A stretch of 64,000 nt of DNA from Buttiauxella izardii (GCF_003601925.1 NZ_QZWH01000015.1:1-64000), one strand, 5' to 3'. Numbered from the stretch's first letter, positions 9,793 to 19,530 are shown. The notes: generated by a model from the letters alone, not told the origin. Made by a program: numbers and translations.

Positions 9793-11166
9793 ATGTCTGA
9801 GCAGTTAATCGATTGGGATCTGGCCCTGATCCAGAAATATAATTATTCAGGGCCGCGTTACACGTCTTATCCCACCGCGCTGGAGTTTTCAGAGAACTTC
9901 GGCGAGGCGGCATTTCTTGAAGCGGTGGCTCGTTACCCTGAGCGGCCGCTGTCGCTATATGTCCATATCCCGTTTTGCCACAAACTTTGCTATTTCTGCG
10001 GCTGTAATAAAATCGTTACCCGCCAGACGCACAAAGCCGATCAGTATTTAGATGCCCTCGAGCAAGAGATTGCCCACCGTGCGCCGCTCTTTAAGAGCCG
10101 TCACGTCAGCCAACTACATTGGGGCGGCGGTACGCCAACTTATCTCAGCAAAGCGCAGATAAGCCGTCTGATGGGGCTTCTGCGTGGTCATTTCAACTTT
10201 GACGAAGATGCCGAGCTGTCGATTGAAATCGATCCGCGTGAAATCGAACTCGATGTGCTCGACCATTTGCGTCAGGAAGGATTTACCCGCCTGAGCATGG
10301 GCGTGCAAGATTTCAACAAAGAAGTGCAGCGCCTGGTCAACCGTGAGCAAGACGAAGAGTTTATCTTCGCGTTGATTCAGCGTGCTCGCGAGCTGGGCTT
10401 TACCTCGACCAATATCGATTTGATCTACGGCCTGCCAAAGCAAACACCAGAAAGCTTTGCCTTCACGCTTAAACGCGTCGCAGAGCTAAGCCCGCATCGC
10501 CTGAGCGTTTTTAACTACGCACATTTGCCGACTCTGTTCGCCGCACAGCGCAAAATTAAAGACGAAGATTTACCGAGCGCCCAGCAAAAGCTCGATATCC
10601 TGCAAGAAACCATTGGTTCGTTGACCCACGCCGGATACCAGTTTATCGGCATGGATCACTTTGCCCGCCCGGATGACGAGCTGGCGATTGCGCAGCGCGA
10701 AGGCAAACTGCACCGTAACTTCCAGGGTTACACCACGCAGGGCGATACTGATCTGTTAGGCATGGGCGTTTCCGCCATTAGCATGATTGGCGATTGCTAC
10801 GCGCAAAACCAGAAAGAGCTGAAGAGTTATTACCAGCAGGTTGATAATCAGGGCGATGCACTGTGGCGCGGCCTGGCATTAACCCGCGATGACTGTATCC
10901 GACGTGATGTGATCAAAGCACTGATCTGCAACTTCCAGCTTAAATTTGCTGAAATTGAGCAGCTTTGGGATCTGAACTTTGCAGAGTATTTTGCAGAAGA
11001 TTTGAAGCTTCTCGAACCGCTGGCGAAAGATGGGCTGGTGGATATCGACGGTAAACATATTCAGGTGACGCCAAAAGGCCGCCTGCTAATCCGTAATATC
11101 TGCATGTGTTTTGATAGTTACTTGCGGCAGAAGGCGCGGCTACAACAGTTCTCACGCGTCATTTGA
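9793..11166 (+). CDS. hemN: Oxygen-independent coproporphyrinogen III dehydrogenase
   Basis: This radical-SAM enzyme decarboxylates coproporphyrinogen III to protoporphyrinogen IX without oxygen in haem synthesis. The product is 457 residues, the family length. The 4Fe-4S motif CHKLCYFCGC (CxxxCxxC plus the adjacent HemN Cys) is near residues 62-71, and the SAM-binding HWGGGTPTYL near 110. ATG at 9793 is preceded by GGAGGG at 7 nt. The frame also opens at GTG 9787, which is too close to the RBS to be the start. Confidence 0.96.
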   Translation: MSEQLIDWDLALIQKYNYSGPRYTSYPTALEFSENFGEAAFLEAVARYPERPLSLYVHIPFCHKLCYFCGCNKIVTRQTHKADQYLDALEQEIAHRAPLFKSRHVSQLHWGGGTPTYLSKAQISRLMGLLRGHFNFDEDAELSIEIDPREIELDVLDHLRQEGFTRLSMGVQDFNKEVQRLVNREQDEEFIFALIQRARELGFTSTNIDLIYGLPKQTPESFAFTLKRVAELSPHRLSVFNYAHLPTLFAAQRKIKDEDLPSAQQKLDILQETIGSLTHAGYQFIGMDHFARPDDELAIAQREGKLHRNFQGYTTQGDTDLLGMGVSAISMIGDCYAQNQKELKSYYQQVDNQGDALWRGLALTRDDCIRRDVIKALICNFQLKFAEIEQLWDLNFAEYFAEDLKLLEPLAKDGLVDIDGKHIQVTPKGRLLIRNICMCFDSYLRQKARLQQFSRVI

Positions 11167-11171
11167 ATTGT

Positions 11172-11200
11172 GTCGGATGGCGCAAGCTTATCCGACCTAC
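11172..11200. repeat. REP (repetitive extragenic palindrome)
   Basis: GTCGGATGGCGCAAGCTTATCCGACCTAC is the classic enterobacterial REP layout: imperfect stem GTCGGAT / ATCCGAC with a CCTAC tail. It lies just after hemN, in the convergent space with glnG. Such elements bind Pol I and gyrase or stabilise upstream mRNA. A related copy is at 20858-20886. Confidence 0.8.
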
Positions 11201-11220
11201 AGGTGAGTTACGTTTGCTTT

Positions 11221-11283
11221 TGTAGGGCATAAACGCAGTGTCATCCACCAAAAATGCTGGATGACATTGGCTTATCCCCTACA
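11221..11283. repeat. Long imperfect palindrome between hemN and glnG
   Basis: Left arm 11221-11247 (TGTAGGGCATAA...TGTCATCCA) pairs with right arm 11258-11283 (TGGATGACA...TTATCCCCTACA) around a 10-base loop. The TGTAG/CTACA ends and GGCATAA/TTATCCC segments resemble a second, diverged REP/BIME-like unit. Transcribed from either side, it could end or protect both hemN and glnG mRNAs. Confidence 0.65.
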
Positions 11284-11287
11284 ATTT

Positions 11288-12697
11288 CTACTCCATGCCC
11301 AGCTCTTTGAGCTTACGCGTCAGGGTATTTCGCCCCCAACCCAGTAATCTCGCCGCTTCCTGTTTGTGGCCTTGCGTGTGACGTAATGCCGTCGTTAGCA
11401 GAGTGCGCTCCATTTCTGGCTGTGCCTCGGAAAGCAGGTTTTGATGACCGGAACGTAATGCGCGGTCAGCCCATTGCGCCAGTAATGTTGCCCAACTGTC
11501 TGACTGAGAATGCGTAGGGCTATCGGGAACGGTGGTTTCGAATAGTTCAGCCGGTAAATCCTGAATCAGCACTTCCTGGCCCGCAGCCATTACTGTTAAC
11601 CAGCGGCAGGTGTTTTCCAGTTGGCGCACGTTACCCGGCCAGGCCAGACGCGTTAACGCATTTTCGGTTTCGGGATGCAGCAGTTTTGCTTCCACGCCCA
11701 ATTCCTGAGCCGCCACCTGCAAGAAGTGGCGAGTAAGACGCGGAATATCCTCGCGGCGTTCACGCAGCGGTGGTAGATGCACGCGAATCACATTCAGGCG
11801 GTGGAATAAATCCTCACGGAATTTCCCTTCCTGCACGCGCAATTCCAGGTTCTGGTGCGTTGCGGCAATAATGCGCACATCGACTTTAACTGGTGCATAG
11901 CCGCCAACGCGATAAAACTGACCATCGGCCAACACGCGCAGTAAGCGAGTTTGCACATCCATCGGCATATCGCCGATTTCATCGAGGAACAACGTGCCGC
12001 CGTCGGCCTGCTCAAAACGCCCCTGGCGAATTTGATTGGCTCCGGTAAACGCGCCTTTCTCGTGGCCAAACAGTTCAGACTCAATCAAATCCTTGGGGAT
12101 TGCAGCCATATTCAGCGCAATAAAAGGCGATTTCACTCGTGGGCTATGGCGATGCAAAGCATGTGCAACCAGCTCTTTACCGGTACCAGATTCGCCGTTA
12201 ATCAGCACACTTATTGATGACCGGGACAGGCGACCAATAATACGAAACACATCCTGCATCGCTGGCGCTTCACCGATAATATCGGTCGTTGGCCCATTCA
12301 CCTGCACATTGCGCGGCTGCTGTTGCTCCAGATAATGGCTGATGGCGCGTTCAACAAGCGCGACCGCTTCATCAATATCAAAAGGTTTTGGCAGGTAATC
12401 AAAAGCGCCTTGTTGATAGGCACTGACGGCAGCTTCAAGATCTGAATGAGCTGTCATTATGATGACCGGCAACATCGGGTGGCGTTGTTTTATCTGCTTG
12501 AGGAGCGCCAGGCCATCCATGCCAGGCATACGAATATCAGATAACAATACGTCCGGGGTCTTGGTTGCAAGAGCATTCAGGACTTCACTGCCGCTCTCAA
12601 ATGTTGTGCAGCTTAAACCAGCCCCAGTCAGAGCGCGTTCCAGCACCCAACGGATGGAGCTATCGTCATCAACGATCCAAACTATCCCTCGTTGCAT
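11288..12697 (-). CDS. glnG: Nitrogen regulator NtrC (sigma-54 activator)
   Basis: This response regulator activates sigma-54 promoters such as glnAp2 when phosphorylated by NtrB. The 469 residues hold a receiver domain (about 1-120, phospho-acceptor Asp in [10 protein letters not shown]), an AAA+ domain with Walker A GESGTGKE and the sigma-54-contacting GAFTGA loop (KGAFTGAN), and a Fis-type HTH at the C terminus ([18 protein letters not shown]). Full length, third gene of the glnA-glnL-glnG operon, 8 nt after glnL. All key residues are intact. Confidence 0.97.
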   Translation of the reverse strand: MQRGIVWIVDDDSSIRWVLERALTGAGLSCTTFESGSEVLNALATKTPDVLLSDIRMPGMDGLALLKQIKQRHPMLPVIIMTAHSDLEAAVSAYQQGAFDYLPKPFDIDEAVALVERAISHYLEQQQPRNVQVNGPTTDIIGEAPAMQDVFRIIGRLSRSSISVLINGESGTGKELVAHALHRHSPRVKSPFIALNMAAIPKDLIESELFGHEKGAFTGANQIRQGRFEQADGGTLFLDEIGDMPMDVQTRLLRVLADGQFYRVGGYAPVKVDVRIIAATHQNLELRVQEGKFREDLFHRLNVIRVHLPPLRERREDIPRLTRHFLQVAAQELGVEAKLLHPETENALTRLAWPGNVRQLENTCRWLTVMAAGQEVLIQDLPAELFETTVPDSPTHSQSDSWATLLAQWADRALRSGHQNLLSEAQPEMERTLLTTALRHTQGHKQEAARLLGWGRNTLTRKLKELGME

Positions 12698-12705
12698 AAA
12701 GACCT

Positions 12706-13755
12706 CTACTTACGAATAGGCAGGTAAACCGAAAACTCGGTATGTCCTGGCCAACTGTTAAATTCGATTTTTCCCGAATGCTGATCTATCAAGTTGCGTG
12801 CTATAGAAAGACCTAAACCGGTCCCTCCTTCACGTCCGCTCACCATAGGGTAGAATAGTGTGTCCTGCAGATGGGCCGGAATACCCGGGCCGTTATCTTC
12901 AACATCAATACGCGCCGCTAGACGGTAACGCGTGCCGTGCAGCGTAAGCTGGAAAGCGGTTCGCGTACGTAACACAATTTCACCGCCGTCGCTGCCAAGT
13001 GCCTGAAGCGCATTGCGTACAATATTTAATAAAATCTGTTCAATTTGGTCGGGATCGTGCGCCAGCTCTGGCAAGCTTGGGTCGTAATCTCTGACCAGCG
13101 TTACGTTTGCAGGCAGCTCCATCGACACCAGTTTCATCACTCGCTCCGTCACTTTGTGAATACTTTCAGTGACGTGCATCCCCGGCTGCTGTGGGCCTAA
13201 CAGTCTGTCGACCAGGTTACGCAAGCGGTCAGCCTGCTCAATAATCACCTTGGTGTATTCAGTCAGCGACGGGTCTGGTAATGCTCTGGCCAGCAGTTGG
13301 GCTGCACCACGTAATCCACCAAGTGGATTTTTAATCTCGTGCGCCAGTCCACGAACTAAATCTCGGGCGGCAATTTGTTGCGCCTGCTGCAACTGCTCCT
13401 GACTTAAGCGACGTTGGTTATCCATCGGCGCCATTTCCATCAGGATGTACCCTTCAGGTAAACGTTGTGCAGTCAGGGAAAGAATGTGGGAGCGGCTATC
13501 AATAACCAGCGTGACTTCGTTATCAGTAAAACCCTGGCCTGCGGTCAGGCTTTCCTGCATCAAACCAACATTGAGCGAAAAGTAACTCAACAGCTCTGGA
13601 AGTGGTGTGCCGTACAGCTTGCGCGAACTTTGCGCCAAAAGTTGCTGTGCAGCCGGGTTGGCGTAATGCACCGCCAGCTCGTCATCGACCAGTAAAATGC
13701 TATTGATTAAAGAATTCAGGATCTGCCCAGCATCGGGCAGTGTGCCGGTTGCCAT
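12706..13755 (-). CDS. glnL: Nitrogen sensor kinase/phosphatase NtrB
   Basis: This soluble histidine kinase phosphorylates NtrC under nitrogen limitation. With PII bound it drives dephosphorylation. A PAS domain (about residues 5-110), the H-box with phospho-acceptor His in [12 protein letters not shown] (near 139), the N-box [10 protein letters not shown] and G-boxes DNGPGIP and GTGLGLS are all present. I chose the ATG at 13755 ([11 protein letters not shown]), giving 349 residues as in E. coli, rather than the upstream ATG at 13779. It is the middle gene of the glnA operon, with its own NtrC box upstream. Confidence 0.96.
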   Translation of the reverse strand: MATGTLPDAGQILNSLINSILLVDDELAVHYANPAAQQLLAQSSRKLYGTPLPELLSYFSLNVGLMQESLTAGQGFTDNEVTLVIDSRSHILSLTAQRLPEGYILMEMAPMDNQRRLSQEQLQQAQQIAARDLVRGLAHEIKNPLGGLRGAAQLLARALPDPSLTEYTKVIIEQADRLRNLVDRLLGPQQPGMHVTESIHKVTERVMKLVSMELPANVTLVRDYDPSLPELAHDPDQIEQILLNIVRNALQALGSDGGEIVLRTRTAFQLTLHGTRYRLAARIDVEDNGPGIPAHLQDTLFYPMVSGREGGTGLGLSIARNLIDQHSGKIEFNSWPGHTEFSVYLPIRK

Positions 13756-13774
13756 ACAGCAGTCTCCGATAATT

Positions 13775-13791
13775 TGCACTGTGATGGTGCA
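13775..13791. promoter_or_regulatory. NtrC-binding site at glnL promoter
   Basis: TGCACTGTGATGGTGCA is a near-perfect dyad (TGCAC...GTGCA) matching the NtrC box consensus TGCACYAN5TGGTGCA. In E. coli, NtrC bound at this place represses the minor glnLp promoter. The glnL start codon is 20 bp away. Confidence 0.82.
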
Positions 13792-13842
13792 TTATAGTTT
13801 CCCGCTGGCAAAAGATATTGTTTCAGCAGGTTATTTGTGGAG

Positions 13843-13866
13843 AAAAAAGCCCATCATTGATGGGCT
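13843..13866 (-). terminator. Attenuating terminator after glnA
   Basis: Read on the minus strand, the stem GCCCATCA / TGATGGGC is followed by TTTTTT, about 20 nt past the glnA stop. It would limit readthrough into glnL-glnG, which are needed at lower levels. In E. coli the glnA 3' UTR also yields the small RNA GlnZ; whether that holds here is not visible. Confidence 0.8.
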
Positions 13867-13887
13867 TAATTTGGATAGAACGACTTA

Positions 13888-15297
13888 TTAAACGCTGTAG
13901 TACAGTTCGAACTCTACTGGGTGCGGAGTCATGCGCACACGGTCGTTTTCTTCGATACGCAGAGCGATGTAAGCATCGATAGCTTCATCAGTGAACACGC
14001 CGCCCGCAGTCAGGAACTCGCGGTCTTCGTTCAGGCAGTTCAGTGCTTCTTCCAGAGAGCCAGCAACTTGTGGGATCTCTTTGGCTTCTTCTGGCGGCAG
14101 GTCGTACAGGTTTTTGTCCATTGCTTCGCCCGGATGGATTTTGTTCTTGATACCATCAAGACCAGCCATCAGCAGCGCTGCGAAGCACAGGTACGGGTTA
14201 GCCGCTGGATCCGGGAAGCGTACTTCGATACGACGTGCTTTCGGAGACGCAACCACTGGGATACGGATTGAAGCAGAACGGTTAGCTGCAGAGTAAGCCA
14301 GCATTACTGGAGCTTCGTAACCCGGGACCAGACGCTTGTAGGAGTTGGTGGTTGGGTTAGCCAGGGCGTTGATGGCTTTAGCATGTTTGATAACACCACC
14401 GATGTAGTACAGCGCTTGCTCAGACAGGCCCGCATATTTGTCACCAGCGAACAGGTTTACACCGTTCTTAGCCAGGGACATATGGCAGTGCATACCTGAA
14501 CCGTTATCGCCAAACATTGGTTTTGGCATAAAGGTCGCAGTTTTACCGTATGCATGAGCAACGTTATGAACCACATATTTGTAGATCTGAATTTCATCTG
14601 CTTTTTTAGTCATGGTGTTGAAGCGGGTAGCCACTTCGTTCTGACCAGCAGTTGCCACTTCGTGGTGGTGAGCTTCAACAACCAGGCCCATTTGCTCCAT
14701 AGTCAGACACATCGCAGAACGCAGGTCTTGAGCGGAGTCAACCGGAGGAACTGGGAAGTAACCGCCTTTAACAGCAGGACGGTGGCCTTTGTTGCCGCCT
14801 TCGTATTTGGTGCCGCTGTTCCATGCGCCTTCGATATCATCGATAGCGACGTGAGAACCAGAAATAGAGCTACCGAAACGAACATCGTCAAACAGGAAGA
14901 ACTCTGGTTCTGGCCCGAACAGCACGGTATCGGCGATACCGGTAGAACGCAGGTAGTCTTCAGCACGCTTGGAAATGGAACGCGGGTCGCGGTCATACCC
15001 TTGCATGGTGCCAGGCTCAAGAATATCGCAACGAATGATCAGCGTAGAATCAGCGAAGAAAGGGTCAATGACAGCGGTAGACGCATCTGGCATCAAAACC
15101 ATGTCGGATTCATTGATGCCTTTCCAGCCACCAATTGAAGATCCATCAAACATTTTGCCTTCTTCGAAGAAGTCAGCAGTAACCTGATGAGCAGGGATAG
15201 TGACGTGCTGTTCTTTACCTTTGGTGTCAGTGAAGCGCAAATCTACAAACTTCACTTCGTGTTCATTCAGCATCGTCAAAACGTGTTCAGCGGACAT
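13888..15297 (-). CDS. glnA: Glutamine synthetase, type I
   Basis: The enzyme makes glutamine from glutamate, ammonia and ATP as a dodecamer. The product is 469 residues. Seen are the N-terminal beta-grasp region, the metal/ATP-binding MHCHMSL and GSGMHC segment near 268, and the glutamate flap region. The adenylylation site Tyr is in [10 protein letters not shown] near residue 398, so activity should be controlled by GlnE. It is the first gene of glnA-glnL-glnG, with sigma-54 and NtrC control upstream and a terminator between glnA and glnL. Confidence 0.98.
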   Translation of the reverse strand: MSAEHVLTMLNEHEVKFVDLRFTDTKGKEQHVTIPAHQVTADFFEEGKMFDGSSIGGWKGINESDMVLMPDASTAVIDPFFADSTLIIRCDILEPGTMQGYDRDPRSISKRAEDYLRSTGIADTVLFGPEPEFFLFDDVRFGSSISGSHVAIDDIEGAWNSGTKYEGGNKGHRPAVKGGYFPVPPVDSAQDLRSAMCLTMEQMGLVVEAHHHEVATAGQNEVATRFNTMTKKADEIQIYKYVVHNVAHAYGKTATFMPKPMFGDNGSGMHCHMSLAKNGVNLFAGDKYAGLSEQALYYIGGVIKHAKAINALANPTTNSYKRLVPGYEAPVMLAYSAANRSASIRIPVVASPKARRIEVRFPDPAANPYLCFAALLMAGLDGIKNKIHPGEAMDKNLYDLPPEEAKEIPQVAGSLEEALNCLNEDREFLTAGGVFTDEAIDAYIALRIEENDRVRMTPHPVEFELYYSV

Positions 15298-15352
15298 ACT
15301 TAACTCTCCCGGATTTGGTCATTGAATTGGCTTGTTGCCCTGAAATGATTAA

Positions 15353-15369
15353 AGCGAAATCTGTGCCAA
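15353..15369 (-). promoter_or_regulatory. Sigma-54 promoter glnAp2
   Basis: On the minus strand, TTGGCACAGATTTCGCTTT carries the -24 GG and -12 GC elements at the right spacing (TGGCAC-N5-TCGC). It matches the known glnAp2 of E. coli. Transcription would begin around 15342, about 45 nt before the glnA ATG. Confidence 0.88.
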
Positions 15370-15399
15370 CTTTTAAATTACCCCAAAAAGGCGCTATCA

Positions 15400-15490
15400 T
15401 GCGCACTATAGTGCAAAAGGGCTGCACCATGATGGATAGTTTGCACCAATGTAGTGCTTCAGTCTGAGATTTGAGCACCATATTGGTGCA
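15400..15490. promoter_or_regulatory. NtrC enhancer array upstream of glnA
   Basis: Two strong boxes are AGCACCATATTGGTGCA (15474-15490) and TGCACCAATGTAGTGCT (15442-15458). They centre about 140 and 108 bp before the predicted +1, the E. coli positions of the high-affinity enhancer. Weaker half-matching sites at 15419-15433 (TGCACCATGATGG) and 15400-15415 (TGCGCACTATAGTGCA) correspond to the low-affinity governor sites. Confidence 0.85.
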
Positions 15491-15517
15491 ATTTTCGTTG
15501 TGGCTCCCTTTTTTGCT

Positions 15518-15535
15518 CCGTGAAAGCGATCACAA
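15518..15535. promoter_or_regulatory. CRP-binding site in glnA-typA intergenic region
   Basis: CGTGA-AAGCGA-TCACA fits the CRP consensus TGTGA-N6-TCACA with one mismatch. In E. coli, CRP activates the distal promoter glnAp1 from this region. It could also influence divergent typA. Confidence 0.7.
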
Positions 15536-15640
15536 ACCCTTAGTTTTTACATTGTTTGTAAAAGTTCTTTGTGATCCTGTTATGTCCTTCGATTAATACG
15601 TGTACAATAACGCGCTATTTCTAATGCCTGAGGCAAAGTT

Positions 15641-17467
15641 GTGATCGAAAATCTGCGTAATATCGCCATCATCGCGCACGTTGACCATGGTAAAACTACC
15701 CTGGTTGATAAGCTGCTGCAGCAATCTGGTACTTTCAGTAACGACCGTGCTGAAGCCACCGAACGCGTGATGGACTCCAACGATTTGGAGAAAGAGCGTG
15801 GGATTACCATCCTCGCTAAAAACACCGCTATCAAATGGAATGACTACCGTATCAACATCGTTGATACCCCTGGGCACGCCGACTTCGGTGGTGAAGTTGA
15901 ACGTGTAATGTCCATGGTAGACTCCGTTCTGCTGGTCGTTGACGCAATGGATGGCCCAATGCCGCAGACGCGCTTCGTAACCAAAAAGGCATTTGCCCAT
16001 GGTTTGAAGCCAATTGTTGTAATTAACAAAGTTGACCGTCCTGGCGCGCGTCCTGACTGGGTTGTTGATCAGGTCTTCGACCTGTTCGTTAACCTTGATG
16101 CGACCGACGAGCAGCTCGATTTCCCAATCATCTATGCATCAGCATTGATGGGTATCGCGGGTAACGATCACGGTGATATGGCGGAAGACATGACCCCGCT
16201 GTACCAGGCGATTGTTGACCACGTTAAAGCACCAAGCGTTGACCTTGATGGTCCGTTCCAGATGCAAATCTCCCAGCTCGATTACAACAACTACGTTGGT
16301 GTTATCGGCATCGGTCGCATCAAACGCGGTAAAGTGAAGCCTAACCAGCAAATCACTATCATCGACAGCGAAGGTAAAACTCGTAACGGTAAAGTCGGTA
16401 AAGTACTGACCCACCTCGGCCTGGAGCGTATTGAATCCACCGAAGCGGAAGCTGGCGACATCATCGCAATCACCGGTCTGGGCGAGCTGAACATCTCCGA
16501 CACCCTTTGCGATACGCAAAATGTTGAAGCGCTGCCAGCACTGTCTGTTGATGAACCAACTGTTACCATGTTCTTCAACGTCAACACCTCTCCGTTCTGT
16601 GGCAAAGAAGGTAAATTCGTTACCTCTCGTCAGATCCTTGACCGCCTGAATAAAGAGCTGGTGCACAACGTGGCACTGCGTGTTGAAGAAACCGAAGATG
16701 CGGATGCATTCCGTGTATCCGGTCGTGGCGAACTGCACCTGTCAGTTCTTATCGAAAACATGCGTCGTGAAGGCTTCGAACTGGCTGTGTCCCGTCCGAA
16801 AGTAATCAACCGTATGATCGATGGCCGTATGCAAGAGCCGTTCGAGAACGTGACTCTGGATATCGAAGAACAGCACCAGGGTTCTGTCATGCAGGCGATG
16901 GGCGAGCGTAAGGGCGATGTCAAAGACATGATCCCTGACGGCAAAGGTCGTATCCGTCTGGATTACCTGATCCCAGCACGTGGCCTGATCGGCTTCCGTA
17001 CTGAGTTCATGACCATGACTTCTGGTACTGGTCTGCTGTACTCCACATTCAGCCACTACGACGACGTGAAACCAGGCGAAATCGGCCAGCGTCAGAACGG
17101 CGTGCTGATCTCTAACGGCCAGGGTAAAGCAGTTGCGTTTGCTCTGTTCGGTCTGCAAGATCGCGGCAAGCTGTTCCTGGGTCACGGTGCTGAAGTTTAC
17201 GAAGGCCAGATCATCGGTATTCACAGTCGTTCTAACGACCTGACTGTAAACTGCCTGACCGGTAAGAAACTGACCAACATGCGTGCTTCCGGTACTGACG
17301 AAGCAACCACTTTGGTTCCTGCACTGAAGATGTCTCTGGAGCAAGCTCTGGAATTCATCGATGACGACGAACTGGTAGAAGTAACACCTACTTCTGTCCG
17401 TATTCGTAAACGTCACCTGACTGAAAACGACCGCAAACGCGCGGGTCGTGGCGGCAAAGAAGCGTAA
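15641..17467 (+). CDS. typA: Ribosome-binding translational GTPase TypA/BipA
   Basis: This EF-G-like GTPase aids 50S assembly and growth at low temperature and under stress. The product has 608 residues. G1 [14 protein letters not shown] is at about residues 13-26, G3 DTPGHADFG near 71 and G4 NKVD near 127. Beta-barrel domain II, two EF-G-like domains and the BipA-specific C-terminal domain follow. GTG at 15641 matches the E. coli start. A plausible -10 (TACAAT, 15603-15608) lies upstream. It is divergent from glnA across a shared regulatory region. Confidence 0.97.
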   Translation: MIENLRNIAIIAHVDHGKTTLVDKLLQQSGTFSNDRAEATERVMDSNDLEKERGITILAKNTAIKWNDYRINIVDTPGHADFGGEVERVMSMVDSVLLVVDAMDGPMPQTRFVTKKAFAHGLKPIVVINKVDRPGARPDWVVDQVFDLFVNLDATDEQLDFPIIYASALMGIAGNDHGDMAEDMTPLYQAIVDHVKAPSVDLDGPFQMQISQLDYNNYVGVIGIGRIKRGKVKPNQQITIIDSEGKTRNGKVGKVLTHLGLERIESTEAEAGDIIAITGLGELNISDTLCDTQNVEALPALSVDEPTVTMFFNVNTSPFCGKEGKFVTSRQILDRLNKELVHNVALRVEETEDADAFRVSGRGELHLSVLIENMRREGFELAVSRPKVINRMIDGRMQEPFENVTLDIEEQHQGSVMQAMGERKGDVKDMIPDGKGRIRLDYLIPARGLIGFRTEFMTMTSGTGLLYSTFSHYDDVKPGEIGQRQNGVLISNGQGKAVAFALFGLQDRGKLFLGHGAEVYEGQIIGIHSRSNDLTVNCLTGKKLTNMRASGTDEATTLVPALKMSLEQALEFIDDDELVEVTPTSVRIRKRHLTENDRKRAGRGGKEA

Positions 17468-17490
17468 GTTTCTTTCCTGCAAAGCATTGA

Positions 17491-17522
17491 AGCCCTGCCT
17501 GTTTAGGCGGGGCTTTTTTTAT
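17491..17522 (+). terminator. typA intrinsic terminator
   Basis: The stem AGCCCTGCCT / AGGCGGGGCT has a short GTTT loop and runs into TTTTTTT, 24 nt after the typA stop. It marks the right-hand edge of the conserved block before the AT-rich accessory segment. Confidence 0.88.
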
Positions 17523-17530
17523 TTTCATTT

Positions 17531-17806
17531 TTGAAAAAACTAGACTATCTCTGGCTAAGTGTTTTTAAATGCGAATTCAGACGTTCTCACATTAATTTTA
17601 ATTTATTAGTCAGTGTTGTTATCTTTATCTTGTTTTTATTCTTCAGTCTAATATTTAATAACTTACTCTACGGAGATGATTGTATTTATATTACCAATGT
17701 GATTCTTGTTAATTATAAATGGAATTTATATATGCTTCGAAGTTATGCTTTCAAACCATTTTTCACCAACTTTAGTGCAAATACTGATATTCATGGTGAA
17801 ATATGA
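17531..17806 (+). CDS. Hypothetical AT-rich ORF with one membrane helix
   Basis: This open frame of 91 codons begins with TTG right behind the typA terminator. It encodes one strong hydrophobic stretch (VSVVIFILFLFFSLIF, near residues 28-43) and otherwise no recognisable motif. It overlaps the next gene by four bases. GC content is far below that of the flanks. The lack of an ATG and of a clear RBS or promoter makes it possible that this is decayed sequence, perhaps from a gene related to its neighbour. I do not recognise a family. Confidence 0.25.
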   Translation: MKKLDYLWLSVFKCEFRRSHINFNLLVSVVIFILFLFFSLIFNNLLYGDDCIYITNVILVNYKWNLYMLRSYAFKPFFTNFSANTDIHGEI

Positions 17807-18288
17807 AGTCGCCATCAATCAAAATCAGGCTTTTTTTGTTTATACTTTTTATTATTATGATAACTCTTAATATGTGGTCTTTGCGTCATGTGAATATAAT
17901 TCATGCTAGCGCTAAAGGTTCTGGAGGGAGTGCTATTGTTGTAGACCATTTTCCCTACACCGATCGTGATAGAATTCATTGGTATTTAGACCATAGAAAG
18001 GAGTTGCAGGAGATTTATGGTGTGCCTGGGAAGGACGAGTATTCAATTTTGATTTGGGGTATTGGTGAGGGTTTTTTAAACCCCGAAAAAAATTACAAAC
18101 GTGATTTATATTGTTTCATGGATATACATGAAAAAAATAAATGCATAGAGAAAAACTTATACCTCAAAGTAAGATTGTTTAAAAACGGAGATGAGATTAA
18201 AAAAGAGGTACTTGAAATTGGATACAGTGGATATTCTTATTCTGTCGATAAACAAGGGAAGTTGATAGCTGAAAGGAATGGGGGATGA
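17803..18288 (+). CDS. DUF943-like membrane-anchored protein
   Basis: The product has 161 residues. An N-terminal transmembrane helix (about residues 9-25) is followed by a soluble, probably periplasmic domain with the order DHFPYTDRDRIHWYLDHR, then IYGVP, IWGIGEGF, YCFMDI and KCIEKN. This FPxTDxxxIxWW / IP / FW-x-G-x-GY / CF-x-D / NCIEK pattern is what I know from DUF943 proteins, common in enterobacterial accessory regions and of unknown function. The gene is AT-rich and occupies the place of the E. coli yih sulfoquinovose genes, suggesting horizontal gain or a replacement. The family call is from memory of the pattern. Confidence 0.65.
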   Translation: MKSPSIKIRLFLFILFIIMITLNMWSLRHVNIIHASAKGSGGSAIVVDHFPYTDRDRIHWYLDHRKELQEIYGVPGKDEYSILIWGIGEGFLNPEKNYKRDLYCFMDIHEKNKCIEKNLYLKVRLFKNGDEIKKEVLEIGYSGYSYSVDKQGKLIAERNGG

Positions 18289-18484
18289 AAGACCGTCACC
18301 ATTGCTGCTGATGACGGTAAATTAATGTTCCGTACCCAAAATAATTCTCAGGTAAGTGACTCAGGTTTGTGAGTGCATTCAACATCCCTACAATTTGCAG
18401 AATGCCGGGGATTTCTACATAACGTTCCTTCACGCCGCTGTAGCACCCCCACATACAAAGTAATCCGCAGGTGGCGAAAATCGT
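18289..18484. other. Non-coding accessory scar with hairpin
   Basis: This stretch lies between the DUF943-like gene and the csqR fragment. A hairpin with arms ACCGTCA (18292-18298) and TGACGGT (18312-18318) follows the gene but lacks a T-run on the plus strand. A minus-strand frame (18296-18496) with a hydrophobic start could be a remnant of another gene; I cannot identify it. Nothing else is convincing. Confidence 0.4.
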
Positions 18485-18794
18485 GGCGGCGACCACGTTT
18501 GTTGAAGGTTTTCGCGCGGATTATCTGATAACCAGCGTTGGGGCGATTGAGCCTGATGGCGCGCTGCTGGATTTTGATGTGAACGAAGTCAGCGTGGTGA
18601 AAGCGATGATGTCGCATTCCCGCCATATTTTGCTCGCAGCAGATCACACCAAATTTCACGCTTCCGCGGCAGTTGAGATTGGTAATACTCGGCAAGTCAC
18701 GGCGCTGTTTACCGATCTGCAACCGGACGAACGTCTGCAAAGCTTACTCAAGCAGCAGCAGATTGAGGTGATTGTGTCAGAGTTTGCGGGGTAG
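18485..18794 (+). pseudogene. csqR: 3' fragment of DeoR-family regulator CsqR (YihW)
   Basis: The frame encodes FRADYLITSVGAIEPDG, DFDVNEVSVVKAMM, LLAADHTKFHASAAVEIGN and VTALFTDLQPDERLQSLL, which correspond to the last ~100 residues of E. coli CsqR/YihW, the repressor of sulfoquinovose catabolism. The N-terminal DeoR HTH and most of the sugar-sensing domain are missing. An open frame starts with GTG at 18471, but upstream of FVEGF the match fades, so I treat it as a truncated remnant. It sits directly before yihX, as intact yihW does in E. coli. Confidence 0.85.
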
Positions 18795-18933
18795 GGCTGC
18801 GCTAAAAACCGAGTTTGCTTATCTCACAGATTAACGATCAAGCTCGCATTCGTTGACGTCTCGTTGTGACAGCCCCTATCCACCCTCTCCGATAACCGCT
18901 ACAGTTATTTGTCCATGCGCAAAGGAGAGGCTT

Positions 18934-19530
18934 ATGTTGTATATCTTTGATTTAGGTAACGTCATTGTTGATATCGACTTCAACCGCGTGATGGGGGTCT
19001 GGAGCGATTACAGCCGCGTACCACTGGCGAATTTGCAAAAAAGTTTTGTCATGGGTGATGCGTTCAAACGCCACGAGCGCGGGCAGATTAGCGATGAAGA
19101 GTTCGCCACTGCGGTGTGCGAGGAAATGGGCATGGCGCTGAGCTTTGATCAGTTCTCTGCGGGCTGGCAGGCTATTTTTGTTGGTTTGCGTCCGGAAGTT
19201 ATCAATGTGATGAATAAACTTCGTGAACAAGGCCATCGCGTTGTAGTGCTTTCCAATACCAACCGTTTACACACTTATTTCTGGCCGGGTGAATATCCAC
19301 AAATTGGCCTGGCGGCGGATAAAATCTATCTATCCCAGGAAATGGGCATGCGTAAACCAGACGTTGAGATCTACCAAAAACTCCTAGAAGAAGAAGGTTT
19401 TTCTGCCAGTGAAGCGGTCTTTTTTGACGACAACGCCGATAATATTAAAGGAGCTCAACAGTTGGGGATCACCAGCATTCTGGTGACCGGAAAAGAGACG
19501 GTGCCCGGCTATTTCGCAAAAGGCCTATGA
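18934..19530 (+). CDS. yihX: HAD-like sugar phosphatase YihX
   Basis: This HAD-superfamily phosphatase hydrolyses alpha-D-glucose-1-phosphate in E. coli. The product is 198 residues. Motif [12 protein letters not shown] (nucleophile Asp near residue 6), motif II VVLSNTN, motif III Lys in GMRKPD and motif [10 protein letters not shown] are intact. I chose the ATG at 18934 after a strong RBS AAAGGAGAGG; the frame opens further upstream without family support. The stop overlaps yihY (ATGA), so yihX-yihY-dtd form one translationally coupled unit. Confidence 0.95.
   Translation: MLYIFDLGNVIVDIDFNRVMGVWSDYSRVPLANLQKSFVMGDAFKRHERGQISDEEFATAVCEEMGMALSFDQFSAGWQAIFVGLRPEVINVMNKLREQGHRVVVLSNTNRLHTYFWPGEYPQIGLAADKIYLSQEMGMRKPDVEIYQKLLEEEGFSASEAVFFDDNADNIKGAQQLGITSILVTGKETVPGYFAKGL

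Noticed and set aside
16742-17482. 246-codon antisense frame in typA
   Set aside because: It is a shadow of the highly biased typA coding strand; similar long antisense frames occur in glnA and typA.
18296-18496. 66-codon minus-strand frame beside the csqR fragment
   Set aside because: It overlaps the csqR remnant, has no family match I can name and no clear start signal; treated as scar sequence.
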